The notes under the pieces were generated by a model. That model was not told where the DNA came from, did no database searches, and saw nothing but the letters and a program-made list of their open reading frames with translations. The position numbers and the translations under genes were made by a program. From positions 32,798,332 to 32,862,331 of the forward strand of contig NC_135549.1 in NCBI RefSeq assembly GCF_964340395.1: a DNA stretch of 64,000 nt, given 5' to 3'. Positions 35,601 to 52,263 of the stretch are shown one piece after another (position 1 is the first letter of the stretch; each line of letters starts with the position of its first letter). The stretch is from Glandiceps talaboti. Taxonomy: Eukaryota > Hemichordata > Enteropneusta > Spengelidae.

Positions 35601-36886
35601 GTAAAAAGTGAGGGTCGCATGCAAAGTTACCAATAAAGTGAGGGGTCACAGTTATCAATAAAGTGAGGGGTCACAGTTACCAATAAAGTGAGGGGATCAC
35701 AGTTACCAATAAAGTGAGGGGTCACAGTTATCAATAAAGTGAGGGGTCACAGTTACCAATAAAGTGAGGGGTCACAGTTATCAATAAAGTGAGGGGTCAC
35801 AGTTACCAATAAAGTGAGGGGTCACAGTTATCAATAAAGTGAGGGGTCACAGTTACCAATAAAGTGAGGGGTCACAGTTATCAATAAAGTGAGGGGTCAC
35901 AGTTACCAATAAAGTGAGGGGATCACAGTTACCAATAAAGTGAGGGGTCACAGTTATCAATAAAGTGAGGGGTCACAGTTACCAATAAAGTGAGGGGATC
36001 ACAGTTATCAATAAAGTGAGGGGTCACAGTTATCAATAAAGTGAGGGGTCACAGTTATCAATAAAGTGAGGGGATCACAGTTATCAATAAAGTGAGGGGT
36101 CACAGTTATCAATAAAGTGAGGGGTCACAGTTATCAATAAAGTGAGGGGTCACAGTTACCAATAAAGTGAGGGGTCACAGTTATCAATAAAGTGAGGGGT
36201 CACAGTTACCAATAAAGTGAGGGGTCACAGTTATCAATAAAGTGAGGGGTCACAGTTATCAATAAAGTGAGGGGTCACAGTTATCAATAAAGTGAGGGGT
36301 CACAGTTATCAATAAAGTGAGGGGTCACAGTTACCAATAAAGTGAGGGGTCACAGTTATCAATAAAGTGAGGGGTCACAGTTACCAATAAAGTGAGGGGT
36401 CACAGTTATCAATAAAGTGAGGGGTCACAGTTATCAATAAAGTGAGGGGTAACAGTTACCAATAAAGTGAGGGGTCACAGTTATCAATAAAGTGAGGGGT
36501 CACAGTTACCAATAAAGTGAGGGGTCACAGTTATCAATAAAGTGAGGGGTCACAGTTACCAATAAAGTGAGGGGTCACAGTTACCAATAAAGTGAGGGGT
36601 CACAGTTATCAATAAAGTGAGGGGTCACAGTTATCAATAAAGTGAGGGGTCACAGTTACCAATAAAGTGAGGGGTCACAGTTACCAATAAAGTGAGGGGT
36701 CACAGTTATCAATAAAGTGAGGGGTCACAGTTACCAATAAAGTGAGGGGTCACAGTTACCAATAAAGTGAGGGGTCACAGTTACCAATAAAGTGAGGGGT
36801 CACAGTTATCAATAAAGTGAGGGGTCACAGTTACCAATAAAGTGAGGGGTCACAGTTACCAATAAAGTGAGGGGTCACAGTTATCA
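35601..36886. repeat. 25-bp minisatellite
   Basis: About 50 copies of AATAAAGTGAGGGGTCACAG + TTA[C/T]C, with occasional 26-bp units carrying GGGGATCACAG. Every unit contains AATAAA, so on the plus strand it is an array of about 50 potential polyadenylation hexamers. Confidence 0.98.
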
Positions 36887-37001
36887 GTATTTTTTGCTTT
36901 GTGCTATTTACATTTTTTTGTATTTCTTCTGTACTACCATATCACCCATGCTTGCTTGATTGTTTGACTTTATTTAATTTATTGCTTGCTTGCTCGCTTG
37001 C

Positions 37002-37203
<202 letters not shown>

Positions 37204-37599
37204 TGTTGTTTGGTTGCTGCAAGGTTTCTCTGAACAGAAAGAACCAGATTTAAACTGAATGCCTTCCGTAAGGGTAGCCTTGCAATTTCATGATTTAAGC
37301 AAGAAATTTAGCTCTATATGATATATCTGTGATTTTTTTCAAGTCCCAGTGACAGTTAGTCGTCAAAAATGTTGTTCAAATGCCCGCTTTCTATTCTCAA
37401 CACAGGAAAGCTTGCCATCCTCGACTTCACTTGACTTTCGTGATCCCCTACATACACGGGATAAGTACAACCGTTTCCACGGCAAATAATAAACGAATTC
37501 AAACCCTCATAACATTGCTATTACGCATCAGAAAGTTTGCATACTTTATGGTATGCACCGTAACAGTTTAACAATTTTAATATAGTGAAGTGATACAGT

Positions 37600-38464
37600 A
37601 TTATTGCCCTACTTCGTCCCGATATTGACAGACGCACCATCTGCTCCAAATCTTATAAGTTTCTGCTTCCAACTTGCATCAACTTTATCACATATAGTTT
37701 TTGTCGCACTAACACCACCATCGGCATGTACGTGTTGAACTTCCTTCCGTCCCACTAAATTCACAAGTGTATAAGTCGGTTTGTCTACTCGTCGCATGTA
37801 GACTATTTCACACCCCTGCATAGCTCTATCAGTGTCGCCGTCTATCAAAATAGAAATGGGTTTATTTGAGCTTAGTTTCTGATATCGTTAGCTAAGTCAT
37901 TCCCGATTCGTCCAGCAATTGTTCCAATCATCTCTGGACATTTGTGAATGTTATCATAGGTTGGATTTAATACCGACGCCATTTTTTCTTAGCTGTAACA
38001 ATAACTCGGAAGTGAAAATGGCAGTTCTTGTTTGGCTATCAGATTGACAATATTTATTTTTATTTTCATTTCTGCTATTTTGTTATCACCCTTTAAGTAC
38101 TAGTTATACCAAGGGGTTTCACCAAGCGACTGGCCAGTGCAGGTTTCGCTAAATATATATCTTGGAATTCGCTCGAACATGTGTCATCGAAATGTGTTCC
38201 ATTAAAGTTATTTTCTTTTTCAACCAATTTTACCCGTTCCAAAGCGAAATCAGACTTCTCTTTCGAGAATTTGCAATATCGACACCATACTCTGTCAATA
38301 CTGCCATCTATTAGGTACTTGCTGGTATGGATGTTCATCAACTCAAATTGTTCAAGCCATCGTGCCAATTTTACATCTTTAGATTTTCTAGACTGTGAAG
38401 CCACCACATTTGGACAGATGCGCTTTGGTGTGGCAAATGTATGTACCAAATTATAATTGCTCAT
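37600..38464 (-). pseudogene. decayed hAT transposase (ZNF862-like) fragment
   Basis: Two minus-strand pieces in order. The first, 38464-38093 (123 codons), has KDVKLARWLEQF and a WCRYCKFS zinc-finger-like motif. The second, about 37895-37609, reads SILIDGDTDRAM, EIVYMRRVDKPTYTL and LIRFGADGASVNIG, the catalytic-region signature of hAT-type/ZNF862-like proteins. Frame shifts and stops separate them, and the homology ends at a stop after DGASVNIGTK, before most of the catalytic core and the dimerisation domain. Non-functional. Identification rests on motif recognition. Confidence 0.7.
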
Positions 38465-38600
38465 TAATATTCATGGAATGTTTACCAAAACCTAATTAGT
38501 TCTTGTCATTACCCTACGGAACACGTATACCGAATTTCATTTGAATTGAGGCAACCGTTTTTTAGAAAATGTCCAGAAACTGCATGGGAGGGGTTTCTTA
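38450..38600 (-). repeat. dispersed CTGT-led repeat, copy B (short)
   Basis: Contains CATTAATATTCATGGAATGT, TTTACCAAAACCTAATTAGT and TCTTGTCATTACCCTACGGA, the complement of the head of the family seen at 56690. It directly abuts the hAT fragment. Confidence 0.6.
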
Positions 38601-38783
38601 TGACAGAAAGTTATTTGAAAATACATTGTAAAAGTGCATCTGCACTACGATACTAGCAAACATTGATGACGAAGCCATACGTCAATTCATCTTAACTCCA
38701 AATCATTAGCACTTGGTCTAATCATATATACAACAGCTTTTTTCGAGTATTTCATAGATAAACTATTCGATGCGGTCAGAATT

Positions 38784-42640
<3,857 letters not shown>

Positions 42641-42662
42641 TTACATGTACTCTGGACCGAAC

Positions 42663-43742
42663 ATGGCGGCAAACCATTCCAGCGAGCAGTTTGAACTAGA
42701 GACCCCCGAAAGAAATTACAATCTTGCTGAAACGATTGCCGTAGCGACAGTTCTTACTGTGATAATGGTTATTACAGTGGTTATGAATGTTTTAATTGTC
42801 GTGGCTTTTTTTACCACTAGAATTGTCCGAAAACATACGAATTATTTCTATGTCAGTTTAGCTGGCACTGACGTGACTGTCGGACTCATTGTTATGCCAT
42901 TCATGGCGAGTGAGACTTTGTTTGGTTATTGGAAATTTGGCAAAGGGGTGTGTCTATTTTGGCTCGCTACTGACTATTTCACCTCATCCACCTCAGTTTT
43001 CAATATGACTGTTATCTGTATAGATCGCTATTTGGCAATCGCGCATCCAATGCGCTACCGACCACTTCGTACCCATAAACGTATCGTCGGTATGATAGTA
43101 GCAGCATGGATTTGTGGTTTTTTGGCAGAAGTTCCTGCTACTTTGCTATGGGAACCAATATCAGGCTATAGCGTCATTGATTATAACGACACGTGTGACG
43201 TTGAATGGGTAGACAACGTTACGTATAATGTTCTTAGTACCTGCATTACTATTGTCATCCCGTTCATCGTTATGATGGTTCTTTATGCTAGGATCTACTT
43301 GATAATCCGCAGTCGTGCCAAACTACTGGGTGATTTTAGACCACGAGTAAAGCACTCAAACAGCGAGTTCGCCGACTTACAAACTGAATCAACCGACGGG
43401 TCGACGAAGCCTCTGGCCAGAACGAAAAAATACAGTTCGGGACGGACGTCAACAAAAGTTACATGCTATAATAGAGTTGCCAGGGACAAGAAAGCGGCGA
43501 CTACTTTGGGAATTTTGTTAGGGTTCTTTTTCCTGTCTTGGATCCCTTGGCAAATCATTAGTATTGTGAATGCATCGTGTGGTGATTACTGTACACCTGT
43601 CATTATATATGATATCGCACTCTGGTTACAGTATTCCAACTCAATGGTCAACCCATTCCTATATATTCTACGCGATCGCAGCTTTCAAGTCGCTGTGACA
43701 AAAATTCTCCGAAGGTGTCTCTGTTGCTGCTCAAGTAAATGA
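42663..43742 (+). CDS. aminergic-type class A GPCR (histamine H3 / muscarinic-like)
   Basis: Intronless 359-aa seven-helix receptor for a biogenic-amine-like ligand at the plasma membrane. Start chosen at ATG 42663 (GAACATGGCG, strong Kozak); an in-frame ATG at 42645 is the alternative. Approximate helices: 24-50, 60-84, 97-119, 140-162, 188-212, 278-302, 313-335. Class A marks: LAGTD with D70 (2.50), DRY 121-123, W149, P200, FFFLSWIP (W293, P295), NPFLY 330-334. Amine-binding Asp is D104 in FWLATDYFTSSTSVFN, closest in feel to muscarinic and H3 receptors. Disulphide C97-C178 is expected; C306/C310 in loop 3 recall the same subgroup. N-glycosylation sites lie at N4, N175 and N185. Loop 3 is about 65 aa, which points to no particular G protein. 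The CLCCC tail is probably palmitoylated. The ligand is unknown. Confidence 0.9.
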   Translation: MAANHSSEQFELETPERNYNLAETIAVATVLTVIMVITVVMNVLIVVAFFTTRIVRKHTNYFYVSLAGTDVTVGLIVMPFMASETLFGYWKFGKGVCLFWLATDYFTSSTSVFNMTVICIDRYLAIAHPMRYRPLRTHKRIVGMIVAAWICGFLAEVPATLLWEPISGYSVIDYNDTCDVEWVDNVTYNVLSTCITIVIPFIVMMVLYARIYLIIRSRAKLLGDFRPRVKHSNSEFADLQTESTDGSTKPLARTKKYSSGRTSTKVTCYNRVARDKKAATTLGILLGFFFLSWIPWQIISIVNASCGDYCTPVIIYDIALWLQYSNSMVNPFLYILRDRSFQVAVTKILRRCLCCCSSK

Positions 43743-44185
43743 ATATCTAACTGTGGAAGTTGTTAACAGAACAAGTTGGGTTCATGGCATTACTTCAAAA
43801 CAGTTTGTAAGAAATGGGTTGTGAAGAATCGAAAATGTATCGCCATAAATATCACATTCAAGAATGAAGACATATAAGTTAACGTACTTTGGTACTTGCC
43901 AGATGGAATGTTTGGATTGGCATGGAATCGTTTGTTTGGATTATCACAAGACCGTAGCCAAGAGGACTCTATCGGCATGACAACGCTTTCAATTGATGTC
44001 AGCACTGTCACAATGAATTGCAACAGTATAGACAATCGTAATCCTATCCATGGGATTTCTACTGTATTGAGAAATCTAAAGTATTTCATTGGAGGATAGT
44101 GGGGCACAACCTCAACTCATTATTATCAACACAATTTCAGTACTGTCAGAGATGTATGTCTCTTGATTCACTTTGGTTTTCGACA
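43743..44185 (+). other. GPCR 3' flank / probable 3' UTR
   Basis: No AATAAA found close by. Overlapping frames on both strands (43790-44107) have no recognisable domain. Confidence 0.4.
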
Positions 44186-44670
44186 TTTGACATTTGACAT
44201 AGACATAGTTGAATTCACTTGTCAGCCATGTTAACCTTGACCTTTGACATATTGTACTAGCCATGGTTCAGTTCACTCTTCAACTATGGTAACCTTGACC
44301 TTTGACATATTGTACTAGCCATGGTTCAGTTCACTCTTCAACTATGGTAACTTTGACTTTTGACATATTGAACTAGCCATGGTTTAGTTCACTCTTCAAC
44401 TATGGTAACTTTGACCTTTGACATATTGTACAAGCCACGGTTTAATTCACTTGTCAGCCATGTTAACCTTGACCTTTAACATATTGAACTAGCCATGGTT
44501 CAGTTCACTCTTCAACTATGGTAACTTTGACCTTTGACACATTGAACTAGCCATGGTTCAGTTCACTCTTCAACTATGGTAACTTTGACTTTTGACATAT
44601 TGTACTAGCCATAGTTTAATTCTGTTGTCAATCATGTTAACCTTGACCTTTGACATATTCAGCTGGTTTT
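44186..44670. repeat. 58-bp degenerate minisatellite
   Basis: About eight copies of a 58-bp unit built on CTAGCCATGGTTCAGTTCAC, TCTTCAACTATGGTAAC and TTGACCTTTGACATATTG. The copies are more diverged than in the other arrays, so this one is probably older. Confidence 0.9.
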
Positions 44671-44789
44671 CTTTCATTTCCATACTTTTAATTCAATGGC
44701 CCTTGACGTATAGTACTTACCCTGTATGTATTTGATTATCTGCTTCCAACCCAATGTCATTTTACATACCTTAAGGAAAGGTAATGAAA

Positions 44790-46110
44790 TAGTGTGTGTA
44801 TGTGTGTGTGTGTATGTGTATGTGTCTGCCTTTGGACATTATATCTAAAAAAAGGTTCATTAATAGCAATGACACTAGCTTTACTTCTTTTTAATGGTAA
44901 TAACAGGAACTGATTAGGTTTTGGTAAACATCATATGAATATTGATGCGTCATTTGCAATATTAATGATTTTCAATTATTCAATATCTTAAGAATGCTAG
45001 CATTACATTCCGTTTAATTTAGTATGTACATTGACAATAACAAAGTAGACATTGTAGCTTCTAGTTTAATGACTTATTTGCATAATTAATGATCTTCAGC
45101 AATTAGGCAATATCTTCCAATTTATACAATATGGTACACACGTCGACGTTAACAAATCGCCCTTGTTCTATAAGTCTTGTTTGTAAAGCTATTTTAATGA
45201 CTAATTTACATAATTAATGATTTTTTGTAATTGTATAGACATCGTAAGAATTCAGTCTTCAAATTTCATATAATTTTGTACATACATTGATAATGACAAA
45301 GTGCACATACCTTACAAAATTTTAATGAGTCATTTGCATAAGTAATTATTTTTGGCAACTAGGCAATATCTTAAGAATGCAATCTTTACATGTCATGTAA
45401 TTTGGTATATACATTGACAATAACAAAGCACACGTTCGTTATGTGTACCTTGTGATTCTAATATGCCATTCGTATAAATTTAGAATAGGTAGGGTAGGTA
45501 GATTTTTTATTTCGTTTTTTTTCTATATTTCTTTCCTCCAAAATGCGAGTGTCTAGTTCAGGTAGTTATGTGTTCCGTTGTTTTCCATATGGTCTCTGTG
45601 TTGTTGGTTTCTTCCCATCAGATGCACTACCATTACAGATTGGAAGAACAGGTTTATACTGTCTTTTTAAGTTGATGCCAGTTGCCACATCCACTATTTC
45701 TTGTCAGACTTCACAATTTTCGCGATTTTATTATTTTTTTCTCAAATACATGAACAAACTAGGTGGGGTCGGGTAACCGGTACCAAACATTTGTTTCTAT
45801 TCCTTATTAGGCAGCTTCTTATGGTTCAAATTCCACATAAGTTGGTATATTCATCAGAGATAACAAAGGGTGTCTCTCTGATATAAAATATTAATTTGTT
45901 CTTTGCATAATTAATGAGTTTTGGTAATTAAGCAATCTATAGCTAGATTCAAAGTCCATGTAATTTGGTACATGCATCAATGATAACAAAGCGCACAAGT
46001 CCAATATCGCTTGATGACGTACTTTTACTTTTTAATTTCATTCATAATTAATGAGTTTTGACAATTAATGTTTTTTGATAATAATGTATTATATACGTTG
46101 ATGATAACAA
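44790..46110 (+). repeat. dispersed CTGT-led repeat, copy C with nested insertion
   Basis: Starts in TG/TCTG-rich sequence, then AGGAACTGATTAGGTTTTGG, then a series of 118-135-bp sub-units, each with AATTAATGA, GGCAATATCTTAAGAATGC and a GTACATACATTGA.AATAAC block (about 44960, 45080, 45213, 45340, 45911, 46045). The regular spacing is broken between 45485 and 45790 by another dispersed repeat. Confidence 0.72.
45485..45790 (+). repeat. dispersed repeat D, copy 1 (nested)
   Basis: About 300 bp from GGTAGGGTAGGTAGATTTTT to GGTGGGGTCGGGTAACCGG. It is inserted into the CTGT-led repeat. The complementary copy is at 53825-54140. The short frame across it (45543-45776) is mirrored in the other copy but decayed. 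Confidence 0.7.
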
Positions 46111-47910
46111 AATTAAAATAGGAATTGTGGGTTTATGGGGTACATTATATTGCAATAAAGATATCAGCGCTGAAATTTGAAATTGTATCTAACTAGTAGT
46201 TTTTCACCGTTGTATACTATCAAGCTATCCCCTTTACTTTAATTAGACGGTTTTCCTGTCTGTTTCATAGTTAATAATACTGTAGTTTGACAGCTTGATA
46301 TTGTATGGATATAAATTATGATTGCTCAATAATCCGATTGACAGAACTGCTTAAGATTTGAGTATTTGTAAATACCAACTAATTAGAGCACATGTAACGC
46401 AAATTTGCTTTATGTGTGGTAGTGTTATTATTTCGCCTTTCATTGTGACCTTTCATCTTGAACCTATCCTATATTGCAAGGTGACAGCACCTAGCACACT
46501 GTTGAACGTGGTATTTCTATGACAACCGATATCATGCGAATGTCAATTAGTGTTTTCCAAGTGACACTGGTGAATGAGCATACAGTTAGCGTTTCTTTGA
46601 CTTGTGGAGCCAGTAAATGCACAGACATTGATACGTACACATTAATCGCAATTCGATACTATGTTTGATTTATTAATTTAATCTGATACATTCAATACGA
46701 GTCTTACTTCAAAGACTTCATTATGCCATGAAGTATGACTGTATGGAGATTGTCACTGAATGGGAAAACGATCAATTATATGGCCTTTGGACTACGTCAT
46801 CTTTACTGCAAATATCACAAAAGGTTTGAATTCTTTTACATGTCACAAAATGTAATGTGTTAATAACACCTTGATTTCTATACAAATTTACCATGCTATT
46901 AACTCCTCACATAAAGCATTGCGAATGGCTCAAAGAGGCGGTATAACTGTATTACATGTAACTAGACTAGGTAGGTTGAAATCAATCGATACAATTTAAC
47001 TGATGTACAAACGTTAGATAGATGCTCAAATTGAGTTATACCATGTTTGTACATCAACAATTGGCATTTTATCTAGTGTGACATCATACGAACGGTGATG
47101 AAGTCACGTGACATATCGATGTCCACAATATAGAAAAATTACTTACGAAGAGCGCCATACTTTAAGTCCATCTCCAGACCCATTTCAAGGCTAAAACATT
47201 TCTACAAATGAAATAAGAAAATGTAATCTGTATTATGTATGACTTTTGTTTGTTTTCTTCCAAAGTCAGAGACATAATGAGTCGAGTACTAGAGACATGA
47301 CATATCCCAACATTCTTTACATTTAATGACGTCATGACCCAAGTTGAAAATAATGGTGATACAGTATTTTCATCCTTAATGATTTTTATTATCAAGGGAA
47401 AGATTGATATGCGATATGTAATGATTATAATCACAATTGTATGAAACCATGGACGATGTAATCAAACTATTGACAATACTTCATTCCCCAGTGAATTGTT
47501 ACCTGATAAATCCGATAGATTCAGAATACTTTTGCAACAGCTGTATGAACTATTAGATAATGAATCATTTATAACTAGGTCTTTTGACAATCACGTCAGT
47601 CGACTGTTTGTACGTCTATACACTTAGCCATTCACTGTTTTGTATTTTCTTGATATAAACGCTATTACAGTTGTATCGTTACACTGAGAGCAACAACATA
47701 ATATAACCCTTGTATGTTGATATTTGAGTAATATTAGTCACGTGTTATAGTGGTTATTTCAGTGACATCTTGACATAGTATAGTCGTACTACAAACTTTA
47801 CAGTGTCCCTTTGAATTAAGGAGAGGTCATTATGTTATTACTCAACATTTCAGGAATTATTGATGTGACGTACACGTACACTTATGGACCTAGAATGAAA
47901 TGTTGCTGTC
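46111..47910. other. intergenic, no gene seen
   Basis: AT-rich sequence. No frame with recognisable domain or splice context. Confidence 0.45.
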
Positions 47911-48346
47911 TTGTGATTTAAAACACTATGGAATGACGTCACGACTTGGTCTTTACTGTGATTTACCACACTATGGAATGACGTCACGACTTGGTCTTTA
48001 CTGTGATTTACCACACTATGGAATGACGTCACGACTTGGTCTTTAATGTGATTTACCACACTATGGAATGACGTCACGACTTGGTCTTTAATGTGATTTA
48101 CCACACTATGGAATGACAACACGCCTTGGTTTTTACGGTGATTTACCACACTATGGAATGACAACACGCCTTGGTTTTTACGGTGATTTACCACACTATG
48201 GAATGACAACACGCCTTGGTTTTTACGGTGATTTACCACACTATGGAATGACGTCACGACTTGGTCTTTACGGTGATTTACCACACTATGGAATGACGTC
48301 ACGACTTGGTCTTTACTGTGATTCATCGCACTATGGAATGACGACA
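47911..48346. repeat. 45-bp minisatellite carrying CRE palindromes
   Basis: Nine to ten copies of a 45-bp unit (TTACCACACTATGGAATGAC ... ACTTGGTCTTTA). Six copies contain the perfect CREB/ATF palindrome TGACGTCA, at 47934, 47979, 48024, 48069, 48249 and 48294. Three consecutive central copies have TGACAACA instead. Because 45 is a multiple of 3, both strands stay open for long stretches; this is not coding evidence. Confidence 0.95.
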
Positions 48347-49048
<702 letters not shown>

Positions 49049-49070
49049 TATATATATATATATACATGTA

Positions 49071-49141
<71 letters not shown>

Positions 49142-49144
49142 ATA

Positions 49145-49181
<37 letters not shown>

Positions 49182-49296
49182 ATGTATGTATGTATGTATG
49201 TATGTATGTATGTGTGTGTGTGTCTGTATGTCCGTCTGTCAGTCAGTCTGTCTGTCTGTATGTATGTTTATCTGTCAGTCAGTCAGTCAGTCAGTC

Positions 49297-49333
<37 letters not shown>

Positions 49334-49352
49334 TTGTTTGTGTATGTGTGTT

Positions 49353-49383
<31 letters not shown>

Positions 49384-49455
49384 GTCTGTCTGTGTCTGTC
49401 TGTCTATCTCTATCTGTATATCGCTGTCTGTCTGTCTATCTGTTTATCTATCTTT
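49049..49455. repeat. (TA)n-(TG)n-(TATG)n-(TCTG)n compound microsatellite
   Basis: TA to about 49145, TG, TATG (49165-49211), then TCTG/CAGT/TTTG/TCTA variants. All frames here (poly-CV, poly-YI, SVCLSV) are artefacts. Confidence 0.97.
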
Positions 49456-49539
49456 TAGCATTTATGATTTAGACAAGATATTGATCTTCTCTTAATTTCA
49501 TATCATTTACGTACTTACTCTTACGACAGGAGAGATGCC

Positions 49540-49791
49540 TTTATAAAGCTTGTATAATTAATTTTCTTTTATAATTAGGTAATTTCTTATACATACATCG
49601 ACATTTAAAAGGTACACATGTCTGATTTAGCTTGGTAATGTCACTACAATTAGTAATTAGACTTAATGCATGCTTCACATTTTATATGACCTTGCATAGA
49701 CATTGATAGTGACAAAGGATATAGGAACAACGATCTATAGGTATTCAGTTTACATCTGGTAAATCTTGTAAGAAGAGATTAAATGTTTTAG

Positions 49792-49851
<60 letters not shown>

Positions 49852-50040
49852 CACTAACTATCTGTCTGTTTGTCCACCACTTTGGTCTGTTATGTTTACC
49901 CGTCTATCACTTATTTGCATAATTAATTACTTTTGTAATTAGGGAATATCTAAGAATGCGAGTTAAATGGGCTGATTAATGAAAGTTTCCAATTAAAAGA
50001 TATGGCATTCATGGTAGCTCAAAATGAGTATTTAGACAAT
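49540..50040 (+). repeat. dispersed CTGT-led repeat, copies E (two pieces)
   Basis: Diverged sub-units at about 49550-49760, then a (TCTG)n tract at 49794-49850 followed by TTTGCATAATTAATTACTTT, TGTAATTAGGGAATATC and AAGAATGCGAG. The second piece shows the family's order: CTGT microsatellite first, then the AATTAAT/AATATC sub-unit. Confidence 0.65.
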
Positions 50041-51212
50041 GGCTTGCTTACTGAAGGCATTAAGTTTATATCTGGTTTATATATCCAAAACATTAGTTAT
50101 GAGGTGATCAGTCCAATGGTATCCTTTCACATACTGTGTTGCATTCGGTTTATGTTATAAATCTCGTTTTTATGAGATAATTCCAGACTCTCTCAAGAGA
50201 TGACGCAGTCAACCGTTCTTCATGCTACAATAACATAGTCATTTTCAGCATGGACTAGGTATGCAGGCATGCGATACAACAGACTTTCCTACATCTGATG
50301 TTGTCAAAGTATCGTACGCTTGTAAAGTTATATTTTAAAGTAGGAACATAGTACTTTCTTTACGTATATAGCTTCCAAACATTGACAGTTTAAAAGGAGA
50401 GTTGTGCTCAATGCACGTTTTATTACATACAGGAATTGAAGTCACGATGCTATCTTATATTGTTTTAATTACAATCGAATCAGTTGAGATTTGAACTAAT
50501 CACCATGAAAGTCTACAAATGTAACGAGTCGAATGACCCAAACCGTTAGGGTATTAGATAAAAGTTGATGGATGAGATGGTGTGGTAATATAGGTGATCC
50601 AGGTCGACAATTCGTGCCCCCGGACCGCGCATTATTTAAATACAGCAACACCAACTCGCCCCCAACTCAGATATTCAATGGCGATATCTCAAAGTAAGTT
50701 AACCATTGGCCATTTTGAATCCCGCCCACACAATGGGCACTTTACGAATGACACCATGTACAAATAAAGGGTGTAATATTATTGTTTGGGGAATGCATAT
50801 TCAATTATACGCAGATGACTCCACTCACTCTGTTTTCCAGTGGAATATGTCTTACTTCAATTCAGGGTGAACTTAAACATGACATCAATAACGTACTGTA
50901 GTGGTTTTATAGGGACATTTGCATGTATCTATTTAGTATGGGAAAAACCTGACTACTACCACACACGGCTGGCGTTGTAGTGTTGAAATTATATATAATA
51001 GACATAAAGAAACTGAGAATGTGGGTTGAAAATATTGCCTGGTTTAACGTTTTTGAATTTTGATGACAGTCATCTTAACCAACTGTATAGTGTGTTTATA
51101 TGTTAGATTTACAGTAATCTTAAACCAAGTGTATATATGTATATATATATGTTTGATTGAGAGGTTGACGCATTTAATACGATGATGTACGAATTTCTAC
51201 ATACCTAGTAAA
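50041..51212. other. intergenic; weak promoter-like spot near 50633
   Basis: No gene supported. See the separate entry for a TATTTAAATA plus ATG plus GTAAGT arrangement. Confidence 0.4.
50633..50699 (+). promoter_or_regulatory. possible core promoter and first exon
   Basis: TATTTAAATA at 50633-50642 is followed 36 bp later by ATG GCG ATA TCT CAA A and a consensus donor GTAAGT at 50694-50699. Local sequence is GC-richer than its surroundings (CCCCCGGACCGCGC just upstream). No downstream exon could be matched, so this is weak. Confidence 0.2.
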
Positions 51213-51213
51213 T

Positions 51214-51270
<57 letters not shown>

Positions 51271-51274
51271 AACA

Positions 51275-51305
<31 letters not shown>

Positions 51306-51306
51306 T

Positions 51307-51358
<52 letters not shown>
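51213..51358. repeat. (ACT)n microsatellite
   Basis: About 145 bp of CTA/ACT trinucleotide with two small interruptions. Confidence 0.97.
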
Positions 51359-51359
<1 letters not shown>

Positions 51360-51717
51360 AAAATAAATCAAAAGTTTCTCATGGTTTAATCGTAAAAATA
51401 AATACGTGAAAATTAATCACCATAAATCCTTTGGAACACTGTAATCTTTAACACACAATTAGGCAATTCAAACAAGTTATCTTGGTATTTACTGCATACA
51501 TAACCTGTGAACTTTACCAATAGTGGCCCATTATTTCAAGTCACTAGTAGCAACCATTATAATCAACTGAACATTCCCATCCCACCCCACCCCCACCCCC
51601 ACCCCGAACAAGATACAGTGAAAGTGTAAGCGGGGGGCGAAAAACAAATATAACAATTAACTTTATTGATACTAGTGTTACTTATACAAAACATGTCTTT
51701 GCTGTGTACAATTACAA

Positions 51718-52075
51718 ATGTTTTATCCTCTGGGACTGTATCTGTGTGTTTTATCCTCTGGGTCTGTACCTATGTGCTTTATCCAATGGGTCTGTACCTG
51801 TGTGTGTTATCATCTGGGTCCGTACCTGTGTGTTTTATCCTCTGGGTCTATATCTGTGTGTTTTATCCTCAGGTCCGTACCTGTGTGTTTTATCCTCTGG
51901 GTCTGTACTTGTGTGTTTTATCCTCTGGGTCTATATCTGTGTGTTTTATCCTCTGGGTCTATATCTGTGTGTTTAATCCTCTGGGTCTATATCTGTGTGT
52001 TTTATCCTCTGGGTCTATATCTGTGTGTTTTATCCTCTGGGTCTATATCTGTGTGTTTTATCCTCTGGGTCTGTT
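51718..52075. repeat. 28-bp minisatellite
   Basis: About 12-13 copies of TGTGTGTTTTATCCTCTGGG + TCTATATC/TCTGTACC, earlier copies more diverged. The unit is 28 bp, so each frame cycles through three reading phases; the cysteine-rich 198- and 230-codon frames over it are not genes. Confidence 0.95.
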
Positions 52076-52263
52076 GGACAAAATGGATCAAAGTGAAGGT
52101 CAACGATACTGTCACTATAGCTATTTTGGTACGAGTATCCAAACGCACAAGGTCATGTTTATTTTCGACATTTTCAATCATTCCGTCTTGGCAGGTTGCA
52201 TCACAACAAACTCAATCGTCATTACCAATGAACCTCATACACCTTCAGTATATTTTCACTAAG

